Source: Clostridia bacterium
Lineage (GTDB): Bacteria; Bacillota_A; Clostridia; Christensenellales; Aristaeellaceae
DNA length: 6,166 bases
Direction of reading: 5' to 3'
NCBI GenBank assembly: GCA_017481185.1
Contig: JAFUPO010000232.1
Span: 1 to 6,166 of the forward strand
The number at the start of each line of letters is the position of its first letter. Position 1 is the first letter of the stretch. This document shows positions 1 to 6,166 of the stretch, piece after piece. The notes under the pieces are model-generated. The model was not told the origin of the DNA. It did no database searches and saw only the letters and a list, made by a program, of their open reading frames with translations. Both the position numbers and the translations under genes were made by a program.

Positions 1-2
1 GA

Positions 3-140
3 GCCGGTGGGAGCCAGCAGCCAGGTGCCGCCCCAGAAGTGAGCCTGGGGACCCTGAACGATAGCCCAGTCGCCATAGCAGCCCTTTTCGGGATCCTGAG
101 CGTTGCCCATGGAGAAGTTGTAGTACCAGGCAGGGCCAAA
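3..140 (-). pseudogene. In-frame continuation of the solute-binding protein after the TAA stop (partial)
   Basis: Directly after the TAA at 141-143 the same frame stays open to the window edge for 46 codons. It reads FGPAWYYNFSMGNAQDPEKG, then CYGDWAIVQGPQAHFWGGTW and LLAPTG. This is good protein sequence, rich in aromatic and Gly/Pro residues typical of the ligand-cleft region of sugar receptors, and it follows GKTMC without loss of register. The stop is one base away from a tyrosine codon (TAC or TAT), and an aromatic residue there would fit the aromatic-rich stretch around it. No ribosome binding site or credible start follows the stop, so this part would not be translated on its own. It is either the second half of a gene killed by a nonsense mutation or the result of one wrong base in the assembly. 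Confidence 0.7.
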
Positions 141-926
141 TTAGCACATGGTCTTGCCATCAGCGAACATCTGAGCGGTGGTTTCATCCTCCCAGATGCC
201 GGAGGTCAGGGTGTAGCCGTTCTCGATGAACTTTTCAGTCTGATCCATCCAAGCCTGGATCTGAGCGTCGAAGGCCAGGTTGCCCTCAGCATCCACCCAG
301 GGGCTGGTGCTGTTGTTGGAGAACACGCGGTAGGTGGCGGCGAAGGAGGCGGTCATGTAATAGCCCTTTTCCTTAGCGTCGGCAGCCACATTTTCGAACT
401 TCTCCCAGGTGTCCAGCTTGGCCTGAACCTCAGCGGGATCATCGGTGCCCAGCACATCCTTGGCGATGGAGCGGCGATAGATCAGCGCGGCAGGGCAGCA
501 CTGGAAGGACACGCCCTTCACAACGCCGTTGGCGTCGGAGGCAGCCTGCACGGTGTAGTTGTAGGTGTTGGAGAAATCGGTCACGCCCAGAGGCTTGATG
601 TCCTGGGTGTAGTCGGAGTTGGTGTATTTGAGAATGTAGTCAGCCTCAGCCAGGAACAGGTCAACCTTCTCATCGGCAGCAGCGTTGGCCTGGTTGAGCA
701 GAGCTTCGTCCAGCTTCTGCTGGTAGGCGCCGCCATCGCTGGGGGTGATGATCCAGTTTACGGTCACGCCTTCGGGAACGGTGTAGTACTTCTCGAAGTA
801 GCCCTTGAATTCCTCGTTCCAAGCATAGATGTTGAACACCTTGCCTTCAGCTGCTTCGGCAGAAGCAAAGCTGAACATACTCAGAACCATGACCAGAGCC
901 AGAACCAGAGACACGAGCTTTTTCAT
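141..926 (-). CDS. Extracellular solute-binding protein, sugar ABC transporter type, cut short by an in-frame TAA
   Basis: This is the N-terminal 261 residues of a periplasmic-binding-type protein, the extracellular substrate receptor of an ABC importer, most likely for sugars given the adjacent LacI regulator. The start at 926 is chosen because GGAGGA (934-939) sits 7 nt upstream and because it gives a proper signal peptide: MKK, a hydrophobic core at about residues 4-22, and a type I cleavage site after ASA near residue 23. An upstream TTG at 941 overlaps the ribosome binding site and is unlikely. No lipobox cysteine is present, although such receptors in Gram-positives are usually lipoproteins. 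The mature start (FNIYAWNEEFKG) and the later segments KVDLFLAEADYILKYT and KGVSFQCCPAALIYRR resemble family 1 carbohydrate-binding receptors as I remember them; full-length members are usually above 400 residues. The frame ends in TAA at 141-143, but family-like sequence continues beyond it. The gene lies 63 nt downstream of the LacI gene. The family call is firm; the substrate is unknown. Confidence 0.85.
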   Translation of the reverse strand: MKKLVSLVLALVMVLSMFSFASAEAAEGKVFNIYAWNEEFKGYFEKYYTVPEGVTVNWIITPSDGGAYQQKLDEALLNQANAAADEKVDLFLAEADYILKYTNSDYTQDIKPLGVTDFSNTYNYTVQAASDANGVVKGVSFQCCPAALIYRRSIAKDVLGTDDPAEVQAKLDTWEKFENVAADAKEKGYYMTASFAATYRVFSNNSTSPWVDAEGNLAFDAQIQAWMDQTEKFIENGYTLTSGIWEDETTAQMFADGKTMC

Positions 927-960
927 AGTTGGTTCCTCCAATTTTGTTTTTTATTCACCC

Positions 961-976
961 GTTCGATGCCTCGAAC
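961..976. promoter_or_regulatory. Inverted repeat between the LacI gene and the solute-binding protein gene
   Basis: GTTCGA and TCGAAC form a perfect 6-bp inverted repeat around four bases (TGCC), 35 nt upstream of the solute-binding protein start and 13 nt after the regulator stop. No run of T follows on the minus strand, so it is not an intrinsic terminator. It could be an operator, or a small mRNA hairpin separating expression of the regulator from that of the far more abundant binding protein. The symmetry is seen directly; the role is inferred. Confidence 0.4.
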
Positions 977-980
977 GTGG

Positions 981-990
981 AATACGTATT
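981..990. promoter_or_regulatory. Palindrome AATACGTATT, candidate LacI-family operator
   Basis: This perfect 10-bp palindrome with a central CG overlaps the first base of the regulator's stop codon and lies 54 nt upstream of the solute-binding protein start. LacI-family operators are typically even palindromes centred on CG, so this is a reasonable operator candidate for the adjacent regulator. A 10-bp palindrome can also arise by chance in AT-rich spacer DNA, and no good promoter was recognised next to it. Confidence 0.3.
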
Positions 991-1997
991 TAAATCTGGC
1001 CAACGGTGCCGCCTTTTTGCACGCTGCCCGGGATCATCACCAATTGCGGCAGGTAGGTTTTAGGCTGCTCAATCGCCTCGATCAGCAGCCTGGCCGCCTG
1101 GGCCCCCAGCTCCTCGCTATCCTGGCGAAGGGTGGTCAGAATGGGCCGCAAAAGCTGGCTCATGGGGATGCCGTCGTAACCGGCAATGCTGATGTCCCCC
1201 GGCACGCTCAACCCGCTGCGCTCAATCTCCGTCATGCCCCCCAGCAGCGACACATCATCCGGGTACAGGATGCAGGTCGGCGGCTTTTTCAGCGCCAGCA
1301 GCTCTCGGGTGGCCAGGCCGCTTTGGCGAGGGTCGTGATACCGGGCGGTGCGCACATAGCTGTCGGGCACATCCAGCCCCAGCTGGCTGGCTGTTTTATG
1401 AAAGCTGGCCAGCCGTGAGCGGGTAACCGCCGTCAGCTCCCCGTGGATAAAGGCGATGCGGCGATGCCCCATGCTGTATACATAGTTCACCAGATCGTGC
1501 ATCCCCTGGGCGTTGTCTGACAAAACGGCGCTGCGGTTGTCAAAAAGGTAATCAATGGTCACCACAGGGATCTCGCTGGCAACCAGCTCCGTTACCGTGG
1601 GATCAGTAAAATCCACATTGGCGATGACCACGCCGTCGCAGTTGCGGTACTTGCAGTGCTCCAGAAAGCTCATGGCCGTGCGGCCCAGATTCTGGCTGAT
1701 AAAGGTGACGTCATAGCCGCGGCTCTCCGCTTCGTTTTTCACCGCGTTGAGCACATGGGAAAAGTACTCGTGGGTGAGGCCGCAATGGGTATCATCCTCA
1801 AACAGAACGCCGATGCTGTACGTTCTGTTGGTTTTAAGGGCTCGGGCCACCGCATTGGGATAATAGCCCAGCTCTCTGGCCGTGCGGATGATCCTTTCCG
1901 TCGTTTCAGCACTAATATCCGAGGCATGATTCAATGCCTTGCTGACAGACGCCACCGAAACGCCGCAAACACTGGCGATCTGTTTCAGTGTTACCAT
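990..1997 (-). CDS. LacI-family transcriptional regulator
   Basis: This 335-residue repressor has the usual LacI-family length and layout. Residues 3-23 (TLKQIASVCGVSVASVSKAL) form the N-terminal helix-turn-helix. Residues 45-60 are the linker and hinge helix, with the hinge leucine at L54 in VARALKTNR. From residue 61 (SIGVLFEDD) it is a periplasmic-binding-protein-like effector domain, containing CDGVVIANVDF, MGHRRIAFIHG, LSVPGDISIAGYDG and the C-terminal LTTLRQDSEELG. The ATG at 1997 has GGGAG (2005-2009) 7 nt upstream. It is expressed from a strong promoter at 2042-2071 and is followed after 63 nt by the solute-binding protein, so it probably represses this uptake locus, and perhaps itself, in response to a sugar. 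The effector cannot be predicted from sequence. No residue expected for DNA binding appears lost. Confidence 0.94.
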   Translation of the reverse strand: MVTLKQIASVCGVSVASVSKALNHASDISAETTERIIRTARELGYYPNAVARALKTNRTYSIGVLFEDDTHCGLTHEYFSHVLNAVKNEAESRGYDVTFISQNLGRTAMSFLEHCKYRNCDGVVIANVDFTDPTVTELVASEIPVVTIDYLFDNRSAVLSDNAQGMHDLVNYVYSMGHRRIAFIHGELTAVTRSRLASFHKTASQLGLDVPDSYVRTARYHDPRQSGLATRELLALKKPPTCILYPDDVSLLGGMTEIERSGLSVPGDISIAGYDGIPMSQLLRPILTTLRQDSEELGAQAARLLIEAIEQPKTYLPQLVMIPGSVQKGGTVGQI

Positions 1998-2041
1998 ATG
2001 AACACTCCCGAAATAGTAGACTTAATCGTTTTCGCAAATTC

Positions 2042-2071
2042 ATTATATACCGCTTGCCGCTTTTGTGTCAA
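2042..2071 (-). promoter_or_regulatory. Sigma-A promoter of the LacI-family gene
   Basis: On the minus strand TTGACA (2066-2071) and TATAAT (2042-2047) are both perfect consensus hexamers, 18 bp apart. Transcription should begin near 2035, giving a leader of about 38 nt before the ATG at 1997. A stretch just downstream of the -10 box (GCGAAAACGATTA, about 2022-2034) resembles LacI-family half-sites, so autoregulation is possible, but its symmetry is weak. Confidence 0.85.
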
Positions 2072-2097
2072 CCTATAAATTTATATTTTTTGGCGTC

Positions 2098-2284
2098 GAT
2101 CATCACAAAATCCCCATCCAATCCCCCATTCTTCAGAGTTTTCACCCCCTCCTTATTGCAAAAACTAAACCGTTTTCGTATTAGGCTGCCCATTAAAAAA
2201 CGCTTTCGCGTGAAGATCTCGCAAAAGCGTTAGGTTTTTCTTTGACTGTTACAGGCCGAGGCCTTCAAGCTCCTGAGCGGTGGC
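2098..2284 (-). repeat. Direct repeat block, copy A (gene tail, terminator, downstream spacer)
   Basis: This block holds the last 11 codons of the 125-residue gene, its terminator and about 95 nt beyond. It matches 5803-6000 in the same order, orientation and near-equal length. The shared anchors, on the minus strand, are the codons for AQELEGL, a hairpin arm CGCGAAAGCGTTT, a GGTTTAG(T/C)TTTT stretch, and GGATTTT(G/A)TGAT near the end. Between the anchors similarity is patchy, so the two copies are old. Confidence 0.6.
2195..2231 (-). terminator. Intrinsic terminator of the unknown 125-residue gene
   Basis: On the minus strand AACGCTTTTGCG (2220-2231) pairs with CGCGAAAGCGTT (2199-2210) around a 9-nt loop, with one G-U pair. 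The transcript then ends in six U (2195-2200), two of which close the stem. It lies 17 nt after the stop codon. On the plus strand the hairpin is followed a few bases later by TTTTT (2235-2239), so weak bidirectional action is possible, but no plus-strand gene runs into it. Confidence 0.88.
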
Positions 2285-2626
2285 ATCCACCAGGGCGGAG
2301 CTCAATTCCGCCGTGCCGCCAATGATGCTGCGCTTGTTAGCCCAATCGTTGGTGAGCATATCCAGAAATTCGTTTTTGATCATATTGTCAAGGCCCGCAG
2401 CCTCCGCCTTTTGAACAATATACTTTCGAGACGCCTTGCCAAACAGGCTGCCCTTGATGATCTGCACCTGGTTGTGGCTGTCAAGGGCCGGAAAGGTGAT
2501 CAGCCTTGCCGGGCCATGCTTGGTAATCGTCGGTTGGCCTGCCGTAAAAGGAAAATCCTTAATAGCGCTAAGGAGCTCATCCAGCGAATAGGCTTTTTTG
2601 AACTTCACAGAAATGGATATAGCCAT
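2249..2626 (-). CDS. Hypothetical protein, 125 residues, family not recognised
   Basis: I do not recognise this protein. It is soluble: no signal peptide, no membrane segment and no cysteine. The N-terminal third (residues 1-20, AISISVKFKKAYSLDELLSA) starts with a beta-strand-like stretch. The segment around residues 38-62 (HGPARLITFPALDSHNQVQI) looks beta-rich and is followed by a basic stretch (KASRKY, about 65-70). The C-terminal half is mainly helical and ends in TAQELEGLGL. The start is secure: AAAGGAGG (2635-2642) lies 8 nt before the ATG. It has its own terminator and no close partner gene, so it is probably monocistronic. A remnant of a second gene with the same C-terminal end lies at 5959-6000, showing that this was once a small paralogous family. 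An obvious -35/-10 pair was not found upstream. Confidence 0.8.
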   Translation of the reverse strand: MAISISVKFKKAYSLDELLSAIKDFPFTAGQPTITKHGPARLITFPALDSHNQVQIIKGSLFGKASRKYIVQKAEAAGLDNMIKNEFLDMLTNDWANKRSIIGGTAELSSALVDATAQELEGLGL

Positions 2627-2642
2627 CCCCCATCCCTCCTTT

Positions 2643-2715
2643 AGTTAGCGATAATCGTTGACAGCAGTATGCCATAAAGCCAAGCCGCCCACAATCAAAA
2701 CATTCACGGCCCGGT
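2643..2715. other. Spacer upstream of the 125-residue gene
   Basis: This short non-coding stretch must contain the promoter of the 125-residue gene if that gene is transcribed alone. On the minus strand there are loose candidates (TTGATT near 2690 and CATACT near 2668), but their spacing is too long for a standard promoter. I see no RNA gene or strong hairpin. Confidence 0.3.
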
Positions 2716-2892
2716 TTATACTTCCTCGCCAAGGCCAAAGTACATCTGCTCCCACAGGCCTGGGTCTTCTAGGGTTTCCACCGCCCGATCGCCTTTAAAC
2801 CATTCCAGGGTCACCGTGCCCACCACGCGAATGTAGCCGGGGTCGAGCTGTGCCTGCTTCACCACCCCGAGCAGCAGCCCGCCAGCCTTGGC
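2716..2892 (-). pseudogene. C-terminal remnant of an unidentified protein
   Basis: The minus strand is open for 58 codons ending in TAA at 2716-2718. The product has the composition of a real protein: AKAGGLLLGVVKQAQLDPGY, then IRVVGTVTLEWFKGDRAVET and LEDPGLWEQMYFGLGEEV. It is acidic and rich in Trp, Phe and Tyr. There is no ATG with a ribosome binding site, and a TAG stands immediately upstream at 2893-2895, so it appears to have lost its N-terminus. It abuts a plus-strand coding-like fragment that begins at about the same point. I do not recognise the family. The coding character is inferred from amino-acid composition only. Confidence 0.4.
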
Positions 2893-3016
2893 CTATGCGA
2901 CGGAATATCGCTTTTTCAACTGCGCTGGCTACTCGCCGGCGGCGCACCCGCTTAGCGACAGGTTTGACGACTACATGAGGGAGCTTATTGCGCGGATGCT
3001 GCCGGATCAGCGCAAA
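2891..3016 (+). pseudogene. Internal remnant of an unidentified protein on the plus strand
   Basis: This is the only plus-strand stretch that reads like protein: AYATEYRFFNCAGYSPAAHP followed by LSDRFDDYMRELIARMLPDQ. The second part would form an amphipathic helix. It lacks a start with a ribosome binding site; upstream the frame is low-complexity Thr/Ser/Pro back to a TAG at 2834. Downstream it degrades into basic sequence and runs into the antisense of the enolase terminator and enolase, so its own end is lost too. The right limit given is approximate. The family is not recognised, and a chance open frame in GC-rich DNA remains possible. Confidence 0.35.
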
Positions 3017-3070
3017 TCAAAACGTGCAAGCAAGGCGTCCCAAGGGATCTTGCATCAGCGAGCGGGGCAA

Positions 3071-3108
3071 AACCAAAGGGATCATTCTTATAAACGAATG
3101 ATCCCTTT
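3071..3108 (-). terminator. Hairpin terminator after enolase
   Basis: AAAGGGATCATTC (3075-3087) and GAATGATCCCTTT (3096-3108) form a perfect 13-bp stem with an 8-nt loop, starting 10 nt after the enolase stop. On the minus strand the stem is followed by GG and then TTTT (3069-3072), a weak but usable U-run. Position and stem strength favour a terminator. Confidence 0.75.
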
Positions 3109-3118
3109 GAGTTTGCGT

Positions 3119-4961
<1,843 letters not shown>

Positions 4962-4978
4962 CTTACCATGCTCCCTTA

Positions 4979-5644
4979 TCAATAGTTTTCGGCACGAACC
5001 TCAAAGAAGCTCTGGGGATGCGCGCACACCGGGCAAACATCCGGAGCCTTGGTGCCCATCACCAGGTGACCGCAGTTGCGGCACTCCCACAGGGTCACGC
5101 CGCTCTTTTCAAAGACTTCCTTCGCCTCCACATTGTGAAGCAGCTTGCGATAGCGTTCTTCATGGGTCTTTTCAATAGCCGCTACGCCGCGGAACTTGGC
5201 AGCCAGAGCATGGAAGCCTTCTTCTTCAGCATCCTTGGCCATACGGTCGTACATATCCGTCCACTCATAGTTTTCGCCCTCGGCGGCATGAAGCAGGTTT
5301 TGGGCGGTATCGCCCAGCTCGCCCAGCTCCTTGAACCAGAGCTTGGCGTGCTCCTGCTCGTTCTTAGCAGTCTGCTGGAAGATCGCCGCGATCTGCTCAA
5401 AGCCCGCCTTCTTCGCCACGGAGGCAAAGTAGGTATACTTGCCGCGAGCCATTGATTCGCCGGCAAAGGCTTCCATCAGGTTCTTCTCCGTCTTAGTGCC
5501 GGCATAGGGATTCTTCGCCGGGGCGGCCCCTTCTTCGATCTTCACAAACTTGTCGGCGCCCTTTTTGCACTTGGGGCACTTGAAGTCCTCGGGCAGCGGC
5601 CCTTCATGAATATACCCGCAAACGGTACACTTCCACTTTTCCAT
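4979..5644 (-). CDS. rbr: Rubrerythrin with rubredoxin-like domains at both ends
   Basis: This 221-residue non-haem iron protein is a cytoplasmic peroxide reductase of anaerobes, taking electrons from NAD(P)H through rubredoxin-type centres. Residues 1-35 are a rubredoxin-like domain with C6, C9, C23 and C26 (CTVCGY and CPKC). Residues 50-170 are the ferritin-like four-helix bundle with diiron motifs: E63 in [13 protein letters not shown]96 and H99 in NEQEHAKLW, the [10 protein letters not shown] and AEEEGF segments, and EKTHEERY near 158-165. Residues 185-221 form a second rubredoxin-like domain with C188, C191, C204 and C207. Classical rubrerythrins carry only the C-terminal one and reverse rubrerythrins only the N-terminal one. 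The ATG at 5644 is chosen because GGAGG (5653-5657) lies 8 nt upstream and the family sequence begins here; the frame is open further upstream but that DNA contains the promoter. It is first in an operon with desulfoferrodoxin. Confidence 0.95.
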   Translation of the reverse strand: MEKWKCTVCGYIHEGPLPEDFKCPKCKKGADKFVKIEEGAAPAKNPYAGTKTEKNLMEAFAGESMARGKYTYFASVAKKAGFEQIAAIFQQTAKNEQEHAKLWFKELGELGDTAQNLLHAAEGENYEWTDMYDRMAKDAEEEGFHALAAKFRGVAAIEKTHEERYRKLLHNVEAKEVFEKSGVTLWECRNCGHLVMGTKAPDVCPVCAHPQSFFEVRAENY

Positions 5645-5717
5645 ATTGTCGGCCTCCATCTTTGTTGAATTTTCTCGAATCATTCTGCACACAATTCTTC
5701 TTATGTGCTGCCGTTTT

Positions 5718-5746
5718 ATTATATCGCGCGAAAATTTATCTGTCAA
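5718..5746 (-). promoter_or_regulatory. Sigma-A promoter of the rubrerythrin-desulfoferrodoxin operon
   Basis: On the minus strand TTGACA (5741-5746) and TATAAT (5718-5723) are perfect consensus hexamers with the ideal 17-bp spacing. Transcription should start near 5711, leaving a leader of about 67 nt before the ATG at 5644. The spacer contains the palindrome TCGCGCGA (5724-5731) directly against the -10 box, a possible operator. The strength of this promoter suggests high expression unless it is repressed. Confidence 0.88.
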
Positions 5747-5916
5747 CAGAACAACAAATGCGCTTCGCGCCTTAGGCCCCCTTCAACAGCCCCTTGCCCC
5801 GGGATCATAAAATCCGCATTGGCGATCGCCGGGCCCGCTCGATCCGCTTTTCCCACAGGGGCGCGCCTTCGTTTAAAAAGCTAAACCCTTTTCGCTTTGG
5901 ATTACTGCCTGCCAGA

Positions 5917-5946
5917 AACGCTTTCGCGAAATTTTTCGCCAAAGCG
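5917..5946 (-). terminator. Decayed terminator matching the one at 2195-2231
   Basis: On the minus strand CGCTTTGGCG (5937-5946) faces CGCGAAAGCG (5919-5928) around an 8-nt loop. The stem has one G-G clash where the intact copy has a G-U pair, and the following run is TTTCTGG instead of TTTTTT. It was probably a working terminator of the lost paralogue; it may still act weakly. Confidence 0.5.
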
Positions 5947-5958
5947 CCGCGGGGGCCC

Positions 5959-6000
5959 TTATACTGTTGCAGCAAGGCCCTCAAGCTCTTGGGCCGCGGC
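5959..6000 (-). pseudogene. Tail remnant of a paralogue of the 125-residue protein
   Basis: The last 13 codons before the TAA at 5959-5961 read AAAQELEGLAATV, against ATAQELEGLGL at the end of the gene at 2249-2626. Over the 26 bases from the first shared GCC codon, 21 match, and three of the five differences are silent third-position changes, so the two genes diverged under selection before this one was lost. Upstream the frame leaves the homologous sequence at about 6001 and runs into an inverted repeat, so the rest of the gene is gone. Confidence 0.6.
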
Positions 6001-6006
6001 AATAGG

Positions 6007-6045
6007 CCCCCAAGGAACGCCCCGTAGAGGGGCGTTCCTTGGGGG
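6007..6045 (-). terminator. Perfect 17-bp inverted repeat after the ABC transporter ATPase
   Basis: CCCCCAAGGAACGCCCC (6007-6023) and its exact complement (6029-6045) flank a 5-nt loop, GTAGA. It starts 10 nt after the ATPase stop, where a terminator is expected, and would fold very stably. It lacks a T-run on the minus strand: CCTATTGCC follows. The run may have been lost where this DNA was joined to the remnant at 5959-6000. On the plus strand no T-run follows either. Confidence 0.6.
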
Positions 6046-6055
6046 CAGAGGCTGT

Positions 6056-6166
6056 TTAGAGATCCAACGGATAATGACAGGCGACAAGGTGCCCGCTGCC
6101 AGTGTCAACCAGCTCAGGCTGTTCCTGCCGGCATTTATCCTGGGCATAGGGACAGCGGGGATGAAA
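6056..6166 (-). CDS. Oligopeptide/dipeptide ABC transporter ATP-binding protein, C-terminus (partial)
   Basis: Only the last 36 codons are inside the window, ending in TAA at 6056-6058. They read FHPRCPYAQDKCRQEQPELV then DTGSGHLVACHYPLDL, which is the characteristic C-terminal extension of OppD/DppD/OppF-type ATPases, with its RCPxAxxxC motif, the following PxL and the final ACH. This subunit hydrolyses ATP on the cytoplasmic face to drive import of peptides or, in some relatives, nickel. The conserved cysteines of this extension have been linked to an iron-sulphur cluster in some DppD proteins; three are visible here. The ATPase core lies beyond the right edge, so D-type and F-type subunits cannot be told apart. 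Being the last gene before a hairpin, it probably ends its operon. Confidence 0.9.
   Translation of the reverse strand, partial: FHPRCPYAQDKCRQEQPELVDTGSGHLVACHYPLDL

Larger units (their letters stand above)
5803..6000 (-). repeat. Direct repeat block, copy B (decayed)
   Basis: This is the diverged partner of 2098-2284, about 3.7 kb away in the same orientation and also lying just upstream of a sigma-A promoter. It keeps the order gene tail, hairpin, GGTTTAGCTTTTT stretch, GGATTTTATGAT anchor. It is visibly damaged: the gene is reduced to its tail, the hairpin has a mismatch and the T-run is broken. Confidence 0.55.

Noticed and set aside
39..1418. A long plus-strand open frame opposite the solute-binding protein and the LacI gene
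   Set aside because: It is the shadow of two well-supported minus-strand genes in GC-rich DNA, crosses their intergenic gap and has no ribosome binding site or recognisable domain.
2068..2145. A 25-codon minus-strand frame starting at GTG after AAGGAGGGG and ending in a TGA that overlaps the -35 box of the LacI gene
   Set aside because: The ribosome-binding-like sequence is only 2 nt from the GTG, the peptide is very short, and the frame lies beyond the terminator at 2195-2231 with no promoter between. The purine-rich stretch may be only part of the repeat block.
2195..2231. Repeated AACGCTTTCGCG units as a possible CRISPR or REP array
   Set aside because: Only two copies exist in the window, each part of a terminator-like hairpin and 3.7 kb apart; there are no regular spacers.
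2658..2663. Plus-strand TTGACA as a promoter toward 2700-3000
   Set aside because: No TATAAT-like box lies 16-18 bp downstream and no intact plus-strand gene follows.
5645..5746. Extension of rubrerythrin to an upstream start at 5746
   Set aside because: That start lies inside the -35 box of the promoter, the added residues match nothing in the family, and the ATG at 5644 has a well-placed ribosome binding site.
5962..6147. A 62-codon minus-strand frame joining the ABC ATPase region to the AQELEGL tail
   Set aside because: Its upstream part is the ATPase C-terminus read in a wrong frame and then the inverted repeat; only the last 13 codons belong to a real, lost gene.

Overview
The window is about 6.2 kb of moderately GC-rich bacterial DNA in which every convincing gene lies on the minus strand, so transcription runs from the right end to the left. 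The gene set points to an anaerobic Gram-positive of the class Clostridia, probably a gut-type lineage: a peptide-type ABC transporter ATPase, rubrerythrin plus desulfoferrodoxin instead of superoxide dismutase and catalase, and a sugar-type solute-binding protein beside a LacI-family regulator. The exact taxon cannot be read from this window.

In transcription order (right to left) the layout is as follows. (1) The last 36 codons of an Opp/Dpp-type ABC transporter ATP-binding protein (6056-6166), followed by a perfect 17-bp inverted repeat (6007-6045). (2) A decayed stretch (5803-6000) carrying the last 13 codons of a lost paralogue of the unknown gene at 2249-2626 and a damaged terminator. 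(3) A clean sigma-A-type promoter (5718-5746) driving an oxidative-stress pair: rubrerythrin (4979-5644) and desulfoferrodoxin/superoxide reductase (4584-4961), 17 nt apart. (4) A hairpin, then enolase (3119-4420), which ends in a hairpin terminator (3075-3108). (5) A gene-poor stretch (2643-3074) with two oppositely oriented, N-terminally truncated coding remnants meeting near 2890. (6) A 125-residue protein of unknown function (2249-2626) with a textbook terminator. (7) A strong promoter (2042-2071), a LacI-family repressor (990-1997), and an extracellular solute-binding protein whose frame is cut by a TAA at 141-143 while clear family sequence continues in frame to the window edge.

Functionally, rubrerythrin and desulfoferrodoxin form a peroxide/superoxide-reducing module that lets a strict anaerobe survive oxygen exposure. 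Enolase is a housekeeping glycolytic enzyme placed behind it with no obvious promoter of its own. The LacI regulator and solute-binding protein look like the start of a carbohydrate uptake locus continuing off the left edge. The least ordinary signals are the pair of diverged direct-repeat blocks at 2098-2284 and 5803-6000, the in-frame stop in the solute-binding protein, and the remnant junction near 2890. I did not find convincing evidence of a new multi-gene system.
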